A stretch of DNA of 64,000 nt from Variovorax paradoxus (GCF_018614955.1 NZ_JAGGNV010000019.1:59885-123884), one strand, 5' to 3'. Positions 36,083-46,013 are shown, counted from the first letter of the stretch. Translations and numbers: made by a program. The notes: generated by a model from the letters alone, not told the origin.

Positions 36083-38197
36083 ATGCCCGCCGCCGCCAAG
36101 TCGTCTCCACCGGAAAAGCCCGCAGCAGCGCCGGCGCCGGCGCCCGGCGCGGGCCTGAGCCCGATGCAACGCGCGCTGCGCAAGCTCGGGCTCCTGCGCG
36201 ACATCGATTTCGCGCTCTACCTGCCGATGCGCTACGAGGACGAGACGCGCATCGTGCGGCTGGCCGACACGCGCGACGGCGACACGGCGCAGATCGAGGC
36301 GGTGGTGAGGGACAGCGAAGTCGTCTTCCGCCCGCGCCGCCAGCTGATCGTGACGGTGGACGACGGCAGCGACACCTGCCAGCTGCGCTTCTTCAACTTC
36401 TATCCCTCTCAGCAGAAGCAGCTCGCAGTCGGCGCGCGGGTGCGCGTGCGCGGCGAGGTGCGCGGCGGTTTCCTCGGGCAGCAGATGATGCATCCGACGG
36501 TCAAGACCGCAGGCACCGAGCTGCCGCAGGCGCTGACGCCGGTGTACTCGACGATCGCGGGGCTGGCCCAGCCGGTGCTGCGGCGCGAGGTGCGTGCGGG
36601 GCTGGCGCGGGCCGTGCTCGACGAGACCGTTCCGGCCGGCCTCGCGCCCGCGGGTGCCTGGGAGCTGCGCCGCGCGCTGAGCTTTCTGCACTACCCGACG
36701 CCCGACGTGGCGATGGCCACGCTGGAGGACCACAGCCATCCGGCCTGGCAGCGGCTGAAGGCCGACGAGCTGCTGGCGCAGCAGCTCTCCCAGCTGCAGG
36801 CGCGCCGGGCCCGGGCGGCGCAGCGCGCGCCCGTGCTTTCGGTAGCGGCTTCCGGAGACTCGCTGCACAAGGAGCTGCTGGCCGTGTTGCCCTTTGCGCT
36901 GACCGGTGCGCAACAGCGCGTCGGCGAAGAGATCACGCGGGACCTCGCGCGCGAAGTCCCGATGCATCGCCTGCTGCAGGGCGACGTGGGTTCGGGCAAG
37001 ACCGTGGTGGCGGCACTGGCTGCCGCCCGCTGCATCGATGCCGGTTACCAGTGCGCGCTGATGGCCCCTACCGAGATTCTTGCGGCTCAGCACTTCGGCA
37101 AGCTGGTCGGATGGCTCGATCCTTTGCTGGCCGAGCGCGGCCTGCGTGTCGCCTGGCTCACCGGCAGCCAGAAGAAGAAAGAGCGCGACGCGATGTCGGC
37201 CGCGGTCGAGAACGGCGAGGCCGCGCTCGTGATCGGCACGCATGCCGTGATCTCGGAGAAGGTGCGCTTCAAGAAGCTCGCGCTGGCGATCATCGACGAG
37301 CAGCACCGCTTCGGCGTCGCCCAGCGCCTGGCCCTGCGCGGCAAGGCCGTCGGCGAGCTCGAACCGCACTTGCTGATGATGAGCGCCACCCCGATCCCGC
37401 GCACGCTGGCGATGAGCTACTACGCCGATCTCGACGTTTCCACGCTCGACGAGCTGCCGCCGGGCCGCACGCCGATCGTCACCAAGCTGGTGGCCGACCA
37501 TCGTCGCGACGAGGTCGTCGACCGCATCCGCGCCCAGCTCGTGCAGGGGCGGCAGGTCTACTGGGTCTGTCCGCTGATCGAGGAGAGCGAGGCGGTCGAC
37601 CTGCGCAACGCGACCGAGACGCGCGACGAGCTGGCCGCCGCGCTCGGCGACCAGGTCGGCGTGGGCTTGCTTCATTCGCGCATGCCGACAGCCGAGAAGC
37701 AGGCGGTGATGGAGAGCTTCACGGCCAATCGCCTGCAGGTGCTGGTCAGCACCACGGTGATCGAGGTCGGGGTCGACGTGCCCAATGCCTCGCTGATGGT
37801 GATCGAGCATGCCGAGCGCTTCGGGCTGTCGCAATTGCACCAGCTGCGCGGTCGTGTCGGGCGCGGCGCGGCCGCTTCGGCCTGCGTGCTGCTCTATGCG
37901 CCGAACGAAGGCGGCCGGGTCGGCGAGGCGGCGCGGGCGCGGCTCAAGGCGATGGCCGAAACCAGCGACGGCTTCGAGATCGCGCGGCGCGACCTCGAGA
38001 TCCGTGGGCCCGGCGAATTCCTCGGCGCGCGGCAGTCGGGTGCGCCGCTCCTGCGCTTTGCCGACCTGAGCACCGATGTGCTGCTGCTCGACTGGGCACG
38101 GGCGCTCGCGCCGCGCATGCTCGACCGCCATCCGGAACTCGCCGCCAGACATGTCGATCGTTGGCTTGGCAGCAAGGCCGAATACCTCAAAGCCTGA
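36083..38197 (+). CDS. recG: ATP-dependent DNA helicase RecG
   Basis: A 704-residue helicase for reversing stalled forks and branch migration. It has an N-terminal wedge/OB domain ([38 protein letters not shown]), Walker A in [17 protein letters not shown], the DEQH box in [10 protein letters not shown], and helicase motifs [20 protein letters not shown] and LRGRVGRG. The ATG at 36083 follows an AGAATT-like -10 by 6 bp with no clear ribosome-binding site, so a leaderless message is possible. oxyR follows 44 bp downstream. Confidence 0.95.
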   Translation: MPAAAKSSPPEKPAAAPAPAPGAGLSPMQRALRKLGLLRDIDFALYLPMRYEDETRIVRLADTRDGDTAQIEAVVRDSEVVFRPRRQLIVTVDDGSDTCQLRFFNFYPSQQKQLAVGARVRVRGEVRGGFLGQQMMHPTVKTAGTELPQALTPVYSTIAGLAQPVLRREVRAGLARAVLDETVPAGLAPAGAWELRRALSFLHYPTPDVAMATLEDHSHPAWQRLKADELLAQQLSQLQARRARAAQRAPVLSVAASGDSLHKELLAVLPFALTGAQQRVGEEITRDLAREVPMHRLLQGDVGSGKTVVAALAAARCIDAGYQCALMAPTEILAAQHFGKLVGWLDPLLAERGLRVAWLTGSQKKKERDAMSAAVENGEAALVIGTHAVISEKVRFKKLALAIIDEQHRFGVAQRLALRGKAVGELEPHLLMMSATPIPRTLAMSYYADLDVSTLDELPPGRTPIVTKLVADHRRDEVVDRIRAQLVQGRQVYWVCPLIEESEAVDLRNATETRDELAAALGDQVGVGLLHSRMPTAEKQAVMESFTANRLQVLVSTTVIEVGVDVPNASLMVIEHAERFGLSQLHQLRGRVGRGAAASACVLLYAPNEGGRVGEAARARLKAMAETSDGFEIARRDLEIRGPGEFLGARQSGAPLLRFADLSTDVLLLDWARALAPRMLDRHPELAARHVDRWLGSKAEYLKA

Positions 38198-38241
38198 AGC
38201 TCGGCAGAGGTCGCAGCGTCTGCGCATAATTGACGCAAGCT

Positions 38242-39207
38242 ATGACCCTCACCGAACTCAAATACATCGTTGCAGTCGCACGTGAGCGGCATTTCGGCAA
38301 GGCGGCCGAGGCCTGCTACGTGTCGCAGCCCACCTTGTCGGTCGCGATCAAGAAGCTGGAAGACGAACTCGAGGTCAAGCTCTTCGAGCGCAGCGCGGGC
38401 GAGGTCACGGTCACGCCGCTGGGCGAGCAGATCGTGCAGCAGGCCCAGAGCGTGCTCGACCAGGCGGCGAGCATCAAGGAGATCGCCAAGCGCGGCAAGG
38501 ATCCGCTGTCGGGGCCGCTCAACCTGGGCGTGATCTACACCATCGGCCCTTACCTGCTGCCCGACCTGGTGCGCCAGAACATCGCGCGCACGCCGCAGAT
38601 GCCGCTGGTGCTGCAGGAGAACTTCACCGTCAAGCTGCTCGAGATGCTGCGCGCCGGCGAGATCGATTGCGCGATCATGGCCGAGCCCTTCCCCGACACC
38701 GGCCTGGCGATGGCGGCACTCTACGACGAGCCCTTCATGGCGGCCGTGCCCGTCCATCATCCGCTGGCGGAGCGCGAATCCGTGAGCTCCGACGAGCTCA
38801 AGAAGGAGACCATGCTGCTGCTCGGCACCGGCCACTGTTTTCGCGATCACGTGCTCGAAGTCTGCCCCGAGTTTGCGCGCTTCTCGAGCAATGCGGAGGG
38901 CATCCGCAAGAGCTTCGAGGGCTCGTCGCTCGAGACCATCAAGCACATGGTGGCGGCCGGGATGGGCGTGACGCTGGTGCCGCGCCTGTCGGTGCCCAAC
39001 GGCGCGCTCAAGCCCAGGACCAAGGGCCGCAGCAAGGAGCCCGAGCAGATCGTGCGCTACCTGCCCGTGCGCGATGTGCAGGGCGGCGAGCCGACGCGCC
39101 GCGTGGTGCTGGCCTGGCGCCGCAGCTTCACGCGCTACGAGGCCATTGCGGCGTTGCGCAACGCGATCTACGCCTGCGAGCTACCGGGCGTCAAACGTCT
39201 CTCGTAG
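38242..39207 (+). CDS. oxyR: hydrogen-peroxide sensor OxyR (LysR family)
   Basis: A 321-residue LysR-type regulator. The peroxidatic and resolving cysteines are at residues 199 and 208 in TGHCFRDHVLEVCPEF, the same numbering as E. coli OxyR. The HTH is in FGKAAEACYVSQPTLSVAIK. It should activate peroxide-defence genes; the Dps gene starts 135 bp downstream. CATAAT at 38225 is a possible -10 for oxyR itself. The recG-oxyR order is common in betaproteobacteria. Confidence 0.93.
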   Translation: MTLTELKYIVAVARERHFGKAAEACYVSQPTLSVAIKKLEDELEVKLFERSAGEVTVTPLGEQIVQQAQSVLDQAASIKEIAKRGKDPLSGPLNLGVIYTIGPYLLPDLVRQNIARTPQMPLVLQENFTVKLLEMLRAGEIDCAIMAEPFPDTGLAMAALYDEPFMAAVPVHHPLAERESVSSDELKKETMLLLGTGHCFRDHVLEVCPEFARFSSNAEGIRKSFEGSSLETIKHMVAAGMGVTLVPRLSVPNGALKPRTKGRSKEPEQIVRYLPVRDVQGGEPTRRVVLAWRRSFTRYEAIAALRNAIYACELPGVKRLS

Positions 39208-39342
39208 AACTTGCGCCATCGGCCTACGCCTTCGGCCGCGGCCGCGGGCAATCGCTGCGATAGAGTGCGGCTGTTGCGAAGCCCACCCGCGGCTTCTAGA
39301 TTTTCTGACCCCCCAATCAACCTTGAAGAAAGAACTCGCGCC

Positions 39343-39918
39343 ATGGCCAAAGTCGTGAAGAAATCCAAGTCCCCGGTCTCCGCCGGCAAAGTGCCCAAGA
39401 AGGGCGGCGCCGTGGTGGCCCTGGAGTCAGGCAGTCGCAATGCGCCGATCATCAACATCGGCATCGAGCGCCAGGACCGCGCCGCCATCGCCGAAGGCCT
39501 GAGCCGCGTGCTGGCGGACACCTACACGCTCTACCTCACCACGCACAACTTCCACTGGAACGTGACCGGACCGCACTTCAATTCGCTGCATGCGATGTTC
39601 ATGGCGCAGTACACGGAGCTGTGGGGTTCGACCGACGTCATCGCCGAGCGCATCCGCGCCCTGGGCCACTACGCGCCGGGCTCGTATGCCGAGTTCAGCA
39701 AGATCGCGACCGTGCCCGATGTGCCGAAGGACCCGCCGAAGGCGATGGAAATGGTGCGCATCCTGGTCAAGGGCCACGAGACCGTTTCGCGCATCGCGCG
39801 CGAGTTCATCCCGGTGGCCGAAGAAGCCGGCGACGACCCGACCGCCGACATGCTCACCGCGCGTTGCACGGTGCATGACCAGACGGCCTGGATGCTGCGT
39901 TCGCTGCTCGAGGACTGA
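39343..39918 (+). CDS. dps: Dps-family ferritin-like DNA-binding protein
   Basis: A 191-residue protein with a Lys-rich N-terminal extension of about 22 residues (MAKVVKKSKSPVSAGKVPKK), likely for DNA binding, and a ferritin-like Dps domain. Ferroxidase residues are seen as His71 (HNFHWNVTG), His83 (SLHAMF), Asp98 and Glu102 (STDVIAERIR). The acidic residue normally four positions after the second His is Met87 (HAMFMAQYTELW). It stores iron and protects DNA under peroxide stress. Position after oxyR suggests OxyR control; upstream ATAG-N7-CTGT at 39260-39274 is a half-like OxyR site. Confidence 0.88.
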   Translation: MAKVVKKSKSPVSAGKVPKKGGAVVALESGSRNAPIINIGIERQDRAAIAEGLSRVLADTYTLYLTTHNFHWNVTGPHFNSLHAMFMAQYTELWGSTDVIAERIRALGHYAPGSYAEFSKIATVPDVPKDPPKAMEMVRILVKGHETVSRIAREFIPVAEEAGDDPTADMLTARCTVHDQTAWMLRSLLED

Positions 39919-39929
39919 GCCCGCGCCGC

Positions 39930-42083
39930 TCAGAACTTGGCGCGCAGGGTCACCTGGAGCTCGCGCGGCGGGCCGGGGAGAATCAGGTTGTCCACGGTGC
40001 CGTGGGCCGAGATGTAGTGCTTCTTGTTGGTGATGTTCTTCAGGTTCAGCGCCAGTTCGTAGCGCTCCGTCTTGTAGCTGCCAGCCAGGTCGGCCGTCAC
40101 ATAGGCCGGCAGCGTCACCAGGTTGCTGAGCGAGGCAAATCGCGCGGCCATGTAGTTCAGCCCACCGCCGGCGCTGAAGCCGTGGCCCAGGTCTTTCATG
40201 AGCCACAGGAAGGCCGAGTGCCGCGGCGTGAGCGGCGCCACCTTGCCCTGGATCGGCAGCGGTGCGCCGACAGGCAGTTGCTGCGAGCTGATGGTGGCGA
40301 GCGACTTGACCATCCGCCCGTCCAGATAGGCATAGCCCGCGCTCACGTCCCAGCGCCCCGGCAGCTTGCCGGCCAATGTGAGTTCCAGCCCGTCGGTGCG
40401 CTGCGTGCCGACGTTGATCTGCCGCGCGGGGTTGGCCGGATCGCTGTTCTTGATGCCGGAGCGCTCGAGGTTGAAGACTGCGGCCGTGAAGTTGAGCGCG
40501 CCGTCCAGGAAGTCGAGCTTGGCGCCGATCTCCTTGTTCACCGTGATCTCGGGGTCGTTGGCGGTGTTGCTCGCAGAGAGCGCGAAGGTCTCCGCCGAGG
40601 GCTGGAACGACCGGCTGTACGAGAGGTAGTAGGACTGCGTGTCGCTGGGCTGCCAGACCAGGCCCGCGCGCGGGCTGAACTTGCGGTCGGTGCGCGCGAG
40701 CGGGGCGAGCGTGCGCTCGAACGAAGTCTCCTGGTCGAACACGTCGTAGCGCCCGCCGACCAGCGCCTTCCATTGCGGTGCCAGCGTGATCTGGTCCTGC
40801 GCGTAGAGCGCCGCGGTCTTGAAGGTGGAGTTGCTGGGAATCGCGCTCGTCGCCAGGTAGCTGGCGGCAGGGATGGGCGGCGGCACGGCGACGGGGTTCA
40901 GGATGCTCACGCGCTCGAAGCCGGTGGCCGAAGACACTGTGTAGGCGCGCTTGTCCTGCACGCCGAACTCCGCCCCGACCAGCCATTCCTGCCTGAAGCC
41001 GCCGAGCTCGTTGCGCCACGTCAAGTCGGTCTGGTTGAACCAGCCGCTCTCGTCTCGGTCCACGAAGCCGCGGGTGCGGCCCACGGTCAGGCGCACCGGG
41101 TCGGTGGTGCCGCTGGGCAGGGTGTTGTAGCGGTCCAGGTGGTAGCTGGAATAGCGCGCGGTGTTGCGCAGGCTCAGTGCGTCGCTGAAGCGATGGTTCA
41201 GCGTCGCGGTGAAGGACTGGACCTTGGTGGTGGTCGTGTCGTCGCGCTTCGCGAAGGCGGAGCCGTAGTAGGTGCCGATCGGCACATTCACCGGGCGGCC
41301 GTTGAGTGCCGGAACGCCGAAGTCCGTCAGCCGCTGGTCGTAGGCGTTGGTGTACTGCAGCAGCAGATCGGTTTGCGGGCTGAACCTCATCGCCAGCGAG
41401 GGCGCGATGCTGTAGCGGTCGATGAACTGCTGGTCGCGGTAGCTGCCCGACTTCTCGCGCGCCACGTTGAGGCGGAAGGCCATGGCTTCGCCGATGGGCG
41501 CGTTGAGGTCCGCGGTCGCGCGCTTGAAGTCGTGGCTGCCTAAGCCGAGCGAGACCTCGCCGAAGGATTCTCCGAACACCGGCTTCTTCGTGACGCGGTT
41601 GATCAGGCCGCCCGACGAGCCCCGGCCGTACAGCACCGCGGCCGGCCCCTTGAGCACCTCGATGCGCTCGGTGTCCGACAGATCGCGGAAGTAGAGCGCG
41701 TCGTCGCGCACGCCGTCCACGAACCAGTCGGCGATGGCGCTGAATCCGCGGATCACCACCTGGTCGCGTTGCCCGTCGCCATGATTGAAGGCGATGCCGG
41801 GTGCGTTGCGCAGCGCGTCCTGCATCGAGGTCGCGCCCTGGTCGCGCAGCAATTGCGCCGGCAGCACGTTGACGGCTTGCGGGATGTCGCGCAGCGGTGC
41901 GCTGCCCTTGGTGGCGGTGCTGCCGGTGGCCGGCGCGTAGCCGGCGTCCTGCTCCGTGCTGACCGTGATCTCCTTCAGCGTGTTGTTCTGGGCCTGCGCC
42001 GCGCAATGCAGCAAGGCGAGCGCGGCAGCGGTCAGGGGCAGATGGCGCAGGCGTGGACGCAGCGCGCGTGAGCGTGGAGACAT
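39930..42083 (-). CDS. TonB-dependent siderophore receptor
   Basis: A 717-residue outer-membrane receptor: signal peptide ending CAAQAQ, TonB box LKEITVST, plug motifs IPQAVNVLPAQLLRDQGATS and IEVLKGPAAVLYGRGSSGGL, and a beta-barrel ending PRELQVTLRAKF. The plug and barrel pattern is that of the FhuE/FoxA hydroxamate-siderophore group, but the ligand is not determined. AAGGA lies before the ATG. No convincing Fur box was found in the 228-bp gap to ubiA. It is convergent with dps. Confidence 0.87.
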   Translation of the reverse strand: MSPRSRALRPRLRHLPLTAAALALLHCAAQAQNNTLKEITVSTEQDAGYAPATGSTATKGSAPLRDIPQAVNVLPAQLLRDQGATSMQDALRNAPGIAFNHGDGQRDQVVIRGFSAIADWFVDGVRDDALYFRDLSDTERIEVLKGPAAVLYGRGSSGGLINRVTKKPVFGESFGEVSLGLGSHDFKRATADLNAPIGEAMAFRLNVAREKSGSYRDQQFIDRYSIAPSLAMRFSPQTDLLLQYTNAYDQRLTDFGVPALNGRPVNVPIGTYYGSAFAKRDDTTTTKVQSFTATLNHRFSDALSLRNTARYSSYHLDRYNTLPSGTTDPVRLTVGRTRGFVDRDESGWFNQTDLTWRNELGGFRQEWLVGAEFGVQDKRAYTVSSATGFERVSILNPVAVPPPIPAASYLATSAIPSNSTFKTAALYAQDQITLAPQWKALVGGRYDVFDQETSFERTLAPLARTDRKFSPRAGLVWQPSDTQSYYLSYSRSFQPSAETFALSASNTANDPEITVNKEIGAKLDFLDGALNFTAAVFNLERSGIKNSDPANPARQINVGTQRTDGLELTLAGKLPGRWDVSAGYAYLDGRMVKSLATISSQQLPVGAPLPIQGKVAPLTPRHSAFLWLMKDLGHGFSAGGGLNYMAARFASLSNLVTLPAYVTADLAGSYKTERYELALNLKNITNKKHYISAHGTVDNLILPGPPRELQVTLRAKF

Positions 42084-42311
42084 GGATTTCCTTCAGGGCA
42101 AAAGCGAATCGCGAAGCGCCACGCGGCTCGCCATCGAAGCGATGGCTGAACCGGATGTGCCCTGCCTGGAAATGTCTGGGTTGGGTGCCTTTTGCGCTGA
42201 AGTCCTGGCGCGGTGGCCGGACTCGATGCAAAGGGTGATCGCGTCGCGCGAACCGCCGGATTCTAGTGCGGCAAACGAGAGCGTCTATTTGGCGTGACGC
42301 AAAATCGGCCC

Positions 42312-43193
42312 ATGTCCGCATCCACTGCCGCCGCGCCGCGCGGCCGTCTTTCGCTCTATCTGGACCTGATCCGGTGGAACCGTCCCGCCGGTTGGCTGCT
42401 GCTGCTCTGGCCATCGCTCGGCGCCCTGTGGTTTGCGGCGGGAGGCTGGCCGGGCTGGCACCTGCTCATCGTGTTCGTGCTGGGCACCATCCTCATGCGC
42501 AGCGCCGGCTGCTGCGTCAACGACGTGGCAGATCGAGATTTCGACCGCCACGTCAAGCGAACCGCCCAGCGGCCGGTCACCAGCGGCGCCATCTCGGTCA
42601 AGGAGGCGCTCGCCGTGGGGGCCGTGCTCGCGCTGGCGGCCTTTGCGCTGGTGCTCACGACCAACCGCGTCACCGTGCTGTGGTCGTTCGCGGCCTTGGC
42701 GGTGACCCTGATCTATCCGTATGCCAAGCGCTTCGTGTCGATTCCGCAGGCGGTGCTGGGCATCGCATTCAGTTTCGGCATCCCGATGGCATTCGCGGCC
42801 GTGCAGTCCACGGTGCCGGCCTTCGCATGGGGGCTGCTCGCGGGCAACCTGTTCTGGGTGCTGGCCTACGACACCGAGTACGCGATGGTCGACCGCGACG
42901 ACGATCTCAGGATCGGCATGAAGACCTCCGCCATCACCTTCGGCCGCTTCGATGTGGCAGCCGTGATGGCGAGCTATGCGATCTTTCTGGCGGTATGGGC
43001 CGCGGCCGGCGCGAGCGAGGCCCTGAGTCCTGCCTTCTTCGCCGCCATCGGCGTCGCGGCGGCGCAGGCGCTGTGGCACTGGCGGCTGATTCGCGATCGC
43101 ACGCGCGATGGCTGCTTCAAGGCCTTCCGGCTCAACCACTGGCTGGGCTTCACCGTGTTCGCCGGCGTCGTGGCCGGCTACGCGCTGCGCTGA
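42312..43193 (+). CDS. ubiA: 4-hydroxybenzoate octaprenyltransferase
   Basis: A 293-residue protein with eight or nine membrane helices and both aspartate-rich prenyl-diphosphate motifs: [15 protein letters not shown] (NDxxDxxxD) and [15 protein letters not shown]. It prenylates 4-hydroxybenzoate in ubiquinone synthesis at the inner membrane. The ATG at 42312 was taken over a GTG at 42294. CAAAAT lies 6 bp before the ATG with no visible ribosome-binding site. It is convergent with proC. Confidence 0.94.
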   Translation: MSASTAAAPRGRLSLYLDLIRWNRPAGWLLLLWPSLGALWFAAGGWPGWHLLIVFVLGTILMRSAGCCVNDVADRDFDRHVKRTAQRPVTSGAISVKEALAVGAVLALAAFALVLTTNRVTVLWSFAALAVTLIYPYAKRFVSIPQAVLGIAFSFGIPMAFAAVQSTVPAFAWGLLAGNLFWVLAYDTEYAMVDRDDDLRIGMKTSAITFGRFDVAAVMASYAIFLAVWAAAGASEALSPAFFAAIGVAAAQALWHWRLIRDRTRDGCFKAFRLNHWLGFTVFAGVVAGYALR

Positions 43194-43205
43194 AGCCGCG
43201 CGGCC

Positions 43206-44063
43206 TCAGTCGCGGCCGAATTCCTTGGCGAGTTCGCCGGCGCGCTGGTGTGCGGCGCGGATCGCGGCCTTGAACTTCGCCTTGATGTCGTCGCCCTCGA
43301 GCGAGGTGATCGCCGCATGGGTCGTGCCGCCCTTGGAGGTGACGCGCTCGCGCAGCACCGCGGGCGGCTCGCTCGCATTGCCGGCCAGGGCCGATGCGCC
43401 GCTGAAGGTGCCCACGGCCAGACGATGCGCCTGCTCGGGCGAGAGGCCCAGTTCGACGCCGGCCTCGGTCATGGCCTCGATGAAATAGAACACATAGGCG
43501 GGGCCCGAGCCCGAGACCGCGGTCACGGCATCGAGGGCGCTTTCGGCATCGACCCACAGCAGGTCGCCGGTGGCGTCCAGCACCTGCTCGACCAGCTTGC
43601 GCCCCGCGGCGTCGACCGCCGGCCGCGCGAACAGGCCGGTCATGCCCTGGCCGACCAGGGCCGGCGTATTGGGCATGGCGCGCACCACGCGCTCGGTGGC
43701 CAGCCAGCGCGCGATGCTGTCGGAGGGGATGCCCGCCGCGACGCTGAGATGCAGCGCCTCGCTCGCCAGGGCGCGGACCGGTCGCGCGGCCTGCGCAAAG
43801 CTCTGCGGCTTGACAGCCCACACCACGACAGCGCAGCGCGCGAGCGCGGCACCGGCCTCGGGCTGGGCGGTGATGCCGAAGTCGCGCAGGAGCCGTGCCC
43901 GGGTTTCAGCAACAGGTTCGACGACTTCGAACGTCTCTGCCGGGACGTCCCGCTTGATGAGCCCGCCGATGATGGCGCTGGCCATGTTGCCGCCGCCGAT
44001 GAAGCCGATCGGCGGCAAGGGGGTCGGCTCCCGGCGGGGCAGGAAAGTGACTGCGATGTTCAT
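43206..44063 (-). CDS. proC: pyrroline-5-carboxylate reductase
   Basis: A 285-residue enzyme for the last step of proline synthesis, using NAD(P)H. It has the Rossmann motif PIGFIGGGNMASAIIGGLIK, a VVRAMPNTPALVGQGMTGLF block and the signature VSGSGPAYVFYFIEAMTEAG, followed by a TSKGGTTHAAI segment. The ATG at 44063 gives an N-terminus about 15 residues longer than usual, so an internal start is possible but not marked by a better ribosome-binding site. It is divergent from the ribosomal operon. Confidence 0.93.
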   Translation of the reverse strand: MNIAVTFLPRREPTPLPPIGFIGGGNMASAIIGGLIKRDVPAETFEVVEPVAETRARLLRDFGITAQPEAGAALARCAVVVWAVKPQSFAQAARPVRALASEALHLSVAAGIPSDSIARWLATERVVRAMPNTPALVGQGMTGLFARPAVDAAGRKLVEQVLDATGDLLWVDAESALDAVTAVSGSGPAYVFYFIEAMTEAGVELGLSPEQAHRLAVGTFSGASALAGNASEPPAVLRERVTSKGGTTHAAITSLEGDDIKAKFKAAIRAAHQRAGELAKEFGRD

Positions 44064-44257
44064 GGCTGATTCCGTGACTTCAATGTGGCGACGCGCTGGG
44101 TTTGCAGCGGATCGAAATTGTCGCCGCTTGCCGATACCCCGCAGGCAGCATCGATTGAAGGCCTGTGTGGCGGCGTAAAGACGGGGCGTTTTCGGAAAGC
44201 GGGCGCTCACCTTGCATTGCCTGCGACAAGGCGCCGCGCCGCGCTGGGTGCCTGCAG
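44064..44257. other. non-coding stretch between proC and the ribosomal promoter
   Basis: Nearly 200 bp with no supportable gene on either strand; it must hold the proC promoter region (reading left), but I see no clear -35/-10 pair there. Confidence 0.4.
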
Positions 44258-44286
44258 TTGACAGCCCTCATCTGCCGTGCAACAAT
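44258..44286 (+). promoter_or_regulatory. sigma-70 promoter of the spc ribosomal operon
   Basis: A perfect -35 TTGACA (44258-44263), a 17-bp spacer, and AACAAT (44281-44286) as -10, matching four of six bases including the essential A2 and T6. Transcription would start near 44293, leaving a leader of about 137 nt before rplN. This is the strongest promoter-like sequence I see in the window. Confidence 0.7.
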
Positions 44287-44292
44287 CGCGGG

Positions 44293-44429
44293 CTTCGCTT
44301 TGCAAAAGGCGAAAAGCTTCTGCCCAACGGAGGCGCACCGAAATGGTTTTGGTGCGCGGACGACGGGCCCAAGACTGACCTGAGAGTCGCCGCAAGGCGG
44401 TCCTCGGTACAAGTTGGGAATATCACGAA
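44293..44429 (+). promoter_or_regulatory. structured 5' leader of the spc operon
   Basis: The leader holds two hairpins: GCGCACC/GGTGCGC (44333-44357, 11-nt loop) and a longer one (44380-44407) in which CTGAG pairs with CTCGG and CCGC with GCGG around an AAG loop. Ribosomal operons are usually controlled by one of their own proteins binding the leader, so one of these may be such a site. I cannot match it to a known family. Confidence 0.4.
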
Positions 44430-44798
44430 ATGATCCAAACTGAATCCCGGCTCGATGTGGCCGACAATACGGGCGCGAAATCCGTCCTGTGTATCAAGGT
44501 GCTCGGCGGCTCCAAGCGGCGTTATGCCAGCGTGGGCGACGTCATCAAGGTCAGCATCAAGGAAGCCGCTCCGCGTGGTCGCGTCAAGAAGGGCGAGATC
44601 TACAGCGCAGTGGTGGTTCGCACCGCCAAGGGCATCCGTCGCAGCGACGGTTCGCTCGTCAAGTTCGACGGCAATGCTGCCGTTCTGCTCAACGCCAAGC
44701 TGGAGCCCATCGGCACCCGCATCTTCGGACCGGTCACGCGCGAACTGCGCACCGAGAAGTTCATGAAGATCGTGTCGCTGGCCCCCGAAGTTCTGTAA
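44430..44798 (+). CDS. rplN: 50S ribosomal protein L14
   Basis: 122 residues, the standard length. [40 protein letters not shown] and [13 protein letters not shown] motifs, with the [15 protein letters not shown] loop, identify L14, which contacts 23S rRNA and L19 at the subunit interface. It is the first gene of this operon; rpsQ and the S10 block, which precede rplN in many bacteria, are not upstream here. Confidence 0.98.
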   Translation: MIQTESRLDVADNTGAKSVLCIKVLGGSKRRYASVGDVIKVSIKEAAPRGRVKKGEIYSAVVVRTAKGIRRSDGSLVKFDGNAAVLLNAKLEPIGTRIFGPVTRELRTEKFMKIVSLAPEVL

Positions 44799-44810
44799 GG
44801 ACACAACGCC

Positions 44811-45128
44811 ATGAACAAGATTCGCAAAGGCGACCAGGTCATCGTGTTGGCCGGGCGCGACAAGGGCAAGCGCGGCACTGTGTCGCTGCGCAAGGACGAC
44901 TCGCACCTGATCGTCGACGGCATCAACCTGGTCAAGAAGCACACCAAGCCGAACCCGCTCAAGGGCACGACCGGTGGCATCGTCGAGAAGGCCATGCCGA
45001 TTCACCAATCCAACGTGGCGATCTTCAATGCCGCGACCGGCAAGGCCGATCGCGTGGGCATCAAGGTCACGGACGGCAAGCGCGTGCGCGTCTTCAAGTC
45101 CAGCGGCGACGAAATCAAGACCGCCTAA
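44811..45128 (+). CDS. rplX: 50S ribosomal protein L24
   Basis: 105 residues with the KOW motif [20 protein letters not shown] and the [20 protein letters not shown] segment. L24 starts assembly of the 50S subunit by binding the 5' domain of 23S rRNA. It lies 12 bp after rplN and 11 bp before rplE. Confidence 0.98.
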   Translation: MNKIRKGDQVIVLAGRDKGKRGTVSLRKDDSHLIVDGINLVKKHTKPNPLKGTTGGIVEKAMPIHQSNVAIFNAATGKADRVGIKVTDGKRVRVFKSSGDEIKTA

Positions 45129-45139
45129 GGGGCATTCAA

Positions 45140-45679
45140 ATGGCACGTCTCCAACAACACTACCGCGAAAAAGTCGCGAAAGACCTGACCGAGAAGTTCG
45201 GCTACAAGTCGCCGATGCAGGTTCCGCGCCTGACCAAGATCACGCTCAACATGGGTGTGGGCGAAGCGGTCGCCGACAAGAAGGTTCTCGACAACGCCGT
45301 CGCCGACCTGACCAAGATCGCCGGCCAGAAGCCGGTCGTGACCAAGTCGAAGAAGGCGATCGCCGGCTTCAAGATTCGCGAGAACCAGCCGATCGGCTGC
45401 ATGGTCACGCTGCGCGGCGTGCAGATGTATGAGTTCCTGGACCGTTTCGTGACCGTGGCGCTGCCGCGCGTGCGCGACTTCCGCGGCATCTCCGGCCGCG
45501 CTTTCGACGGCCGCGGCAACTACAACATCGGCGTGAAAGAGCAGATCATTTTTCCCGAGATCGAATACGACAAGGTCGATGCCCTGCGCGGTCTCAATAT
45601 CAGCATCACGACGACGGCCAAGACCGACGAAGAAGCCAAGGCGCTTCTCGCGGGCTTCCGTTTCCCGTTCAAGAACTGA
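45140..45679 (+). CDS. rplE: 50S ribosomal protein L5
   Basis: 179 residues. Motifs [40 protein letters not shown] and [20 protein letters not shown] are those of L5, which binds 5S rRNA and contacts P-site tRNA. The ATG at 45140 follows rplX by 11 bp. Confidence 0.98.
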   Translation: MARLQQHYREKVAKDLTEKFGYKSPMQVPRLTKITLNMGVGEAVADKKVLDNAVADLTKIAGQKPVVTKSKKAIAGFKIRENQPIGCMVTLRGVQMYEFLDRFVTVALPRVRDFRGISGRAFDGRGNYNIGVKEQIIFPEIEYDKVDALRGLNISITTTAKTDEEAKALLAGFRFPFKN

Positions 45680-45687
45680 GGTGATTT

Positions 45688-45993
45688 GTGGCTAAAGTAG
45701 CTTTGATCGAGCGCGAACTGAAGCGCGACAAACTGGTCGCAAAGTACGCCGCCAAGCACGCGGAACTGAAGGCGATCGCCAACGACGCGAAGAAGAGCGA
45801 CGAAGAGCGTGCGGCTGCCCGCCTGGGCCTGCAGAAGCTCCCGCGCAACGCCAATCCGACGCGCCAGCGCAACCGCTGCGAAATCACCGGCCGCCCGCGC
45901 GGCACCTTCCGCCAATTCGGTCTGGCCCGCGCCAAGATCCGTGAACTGGCTTTCGCTGGCGACATCCCCGGTGTCACCAAGGCCAGCTGGTAA
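45688..45993 (+). CDS. rpsN: 30S ribosomal protein S14, zinc-free type
   Basis: 101 residues, starting at a GTG 8 bp after rplE. This is the long form without the CxxC zinc motif; the single-Cys segment [20 protein letters not shown] is diagnostic. S14 sits in the head of the 30S subunit. Confidence 0.97.
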   Translation: MAKVALIERELKRDKLVAKYAAKHAELKAIANDAKKSDEERAAARLGLQKLPRNANPTRQRNRCEITGRPRGTFRQFGLARAKIRELAFAGDIPGVTKASW

Positions 45994-46013
45994 GCCAGGC
46001 AGGAGCAAACAAC

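Noticed and set aside
42084..42311. Fur box or clear promoter for the siderophore receptor
   Set aside because: TAGAAT on the minus strand at 42260-42265 is a fair -10, but no -35 at proper spacing and no GATAATGATAATCATTATC-like repeat could be found.
39427..42414. Long open frames antisense to or out of phase with real genes (here, also around 36031-38229, 2440-3423, 25719-27716)
   Set aside because: In this GC-rich DNA stop codons are rare in every frame. These frames give Arg/Ala/Gly/His-rich sequences without domains and overlap genes with clear family motifs.
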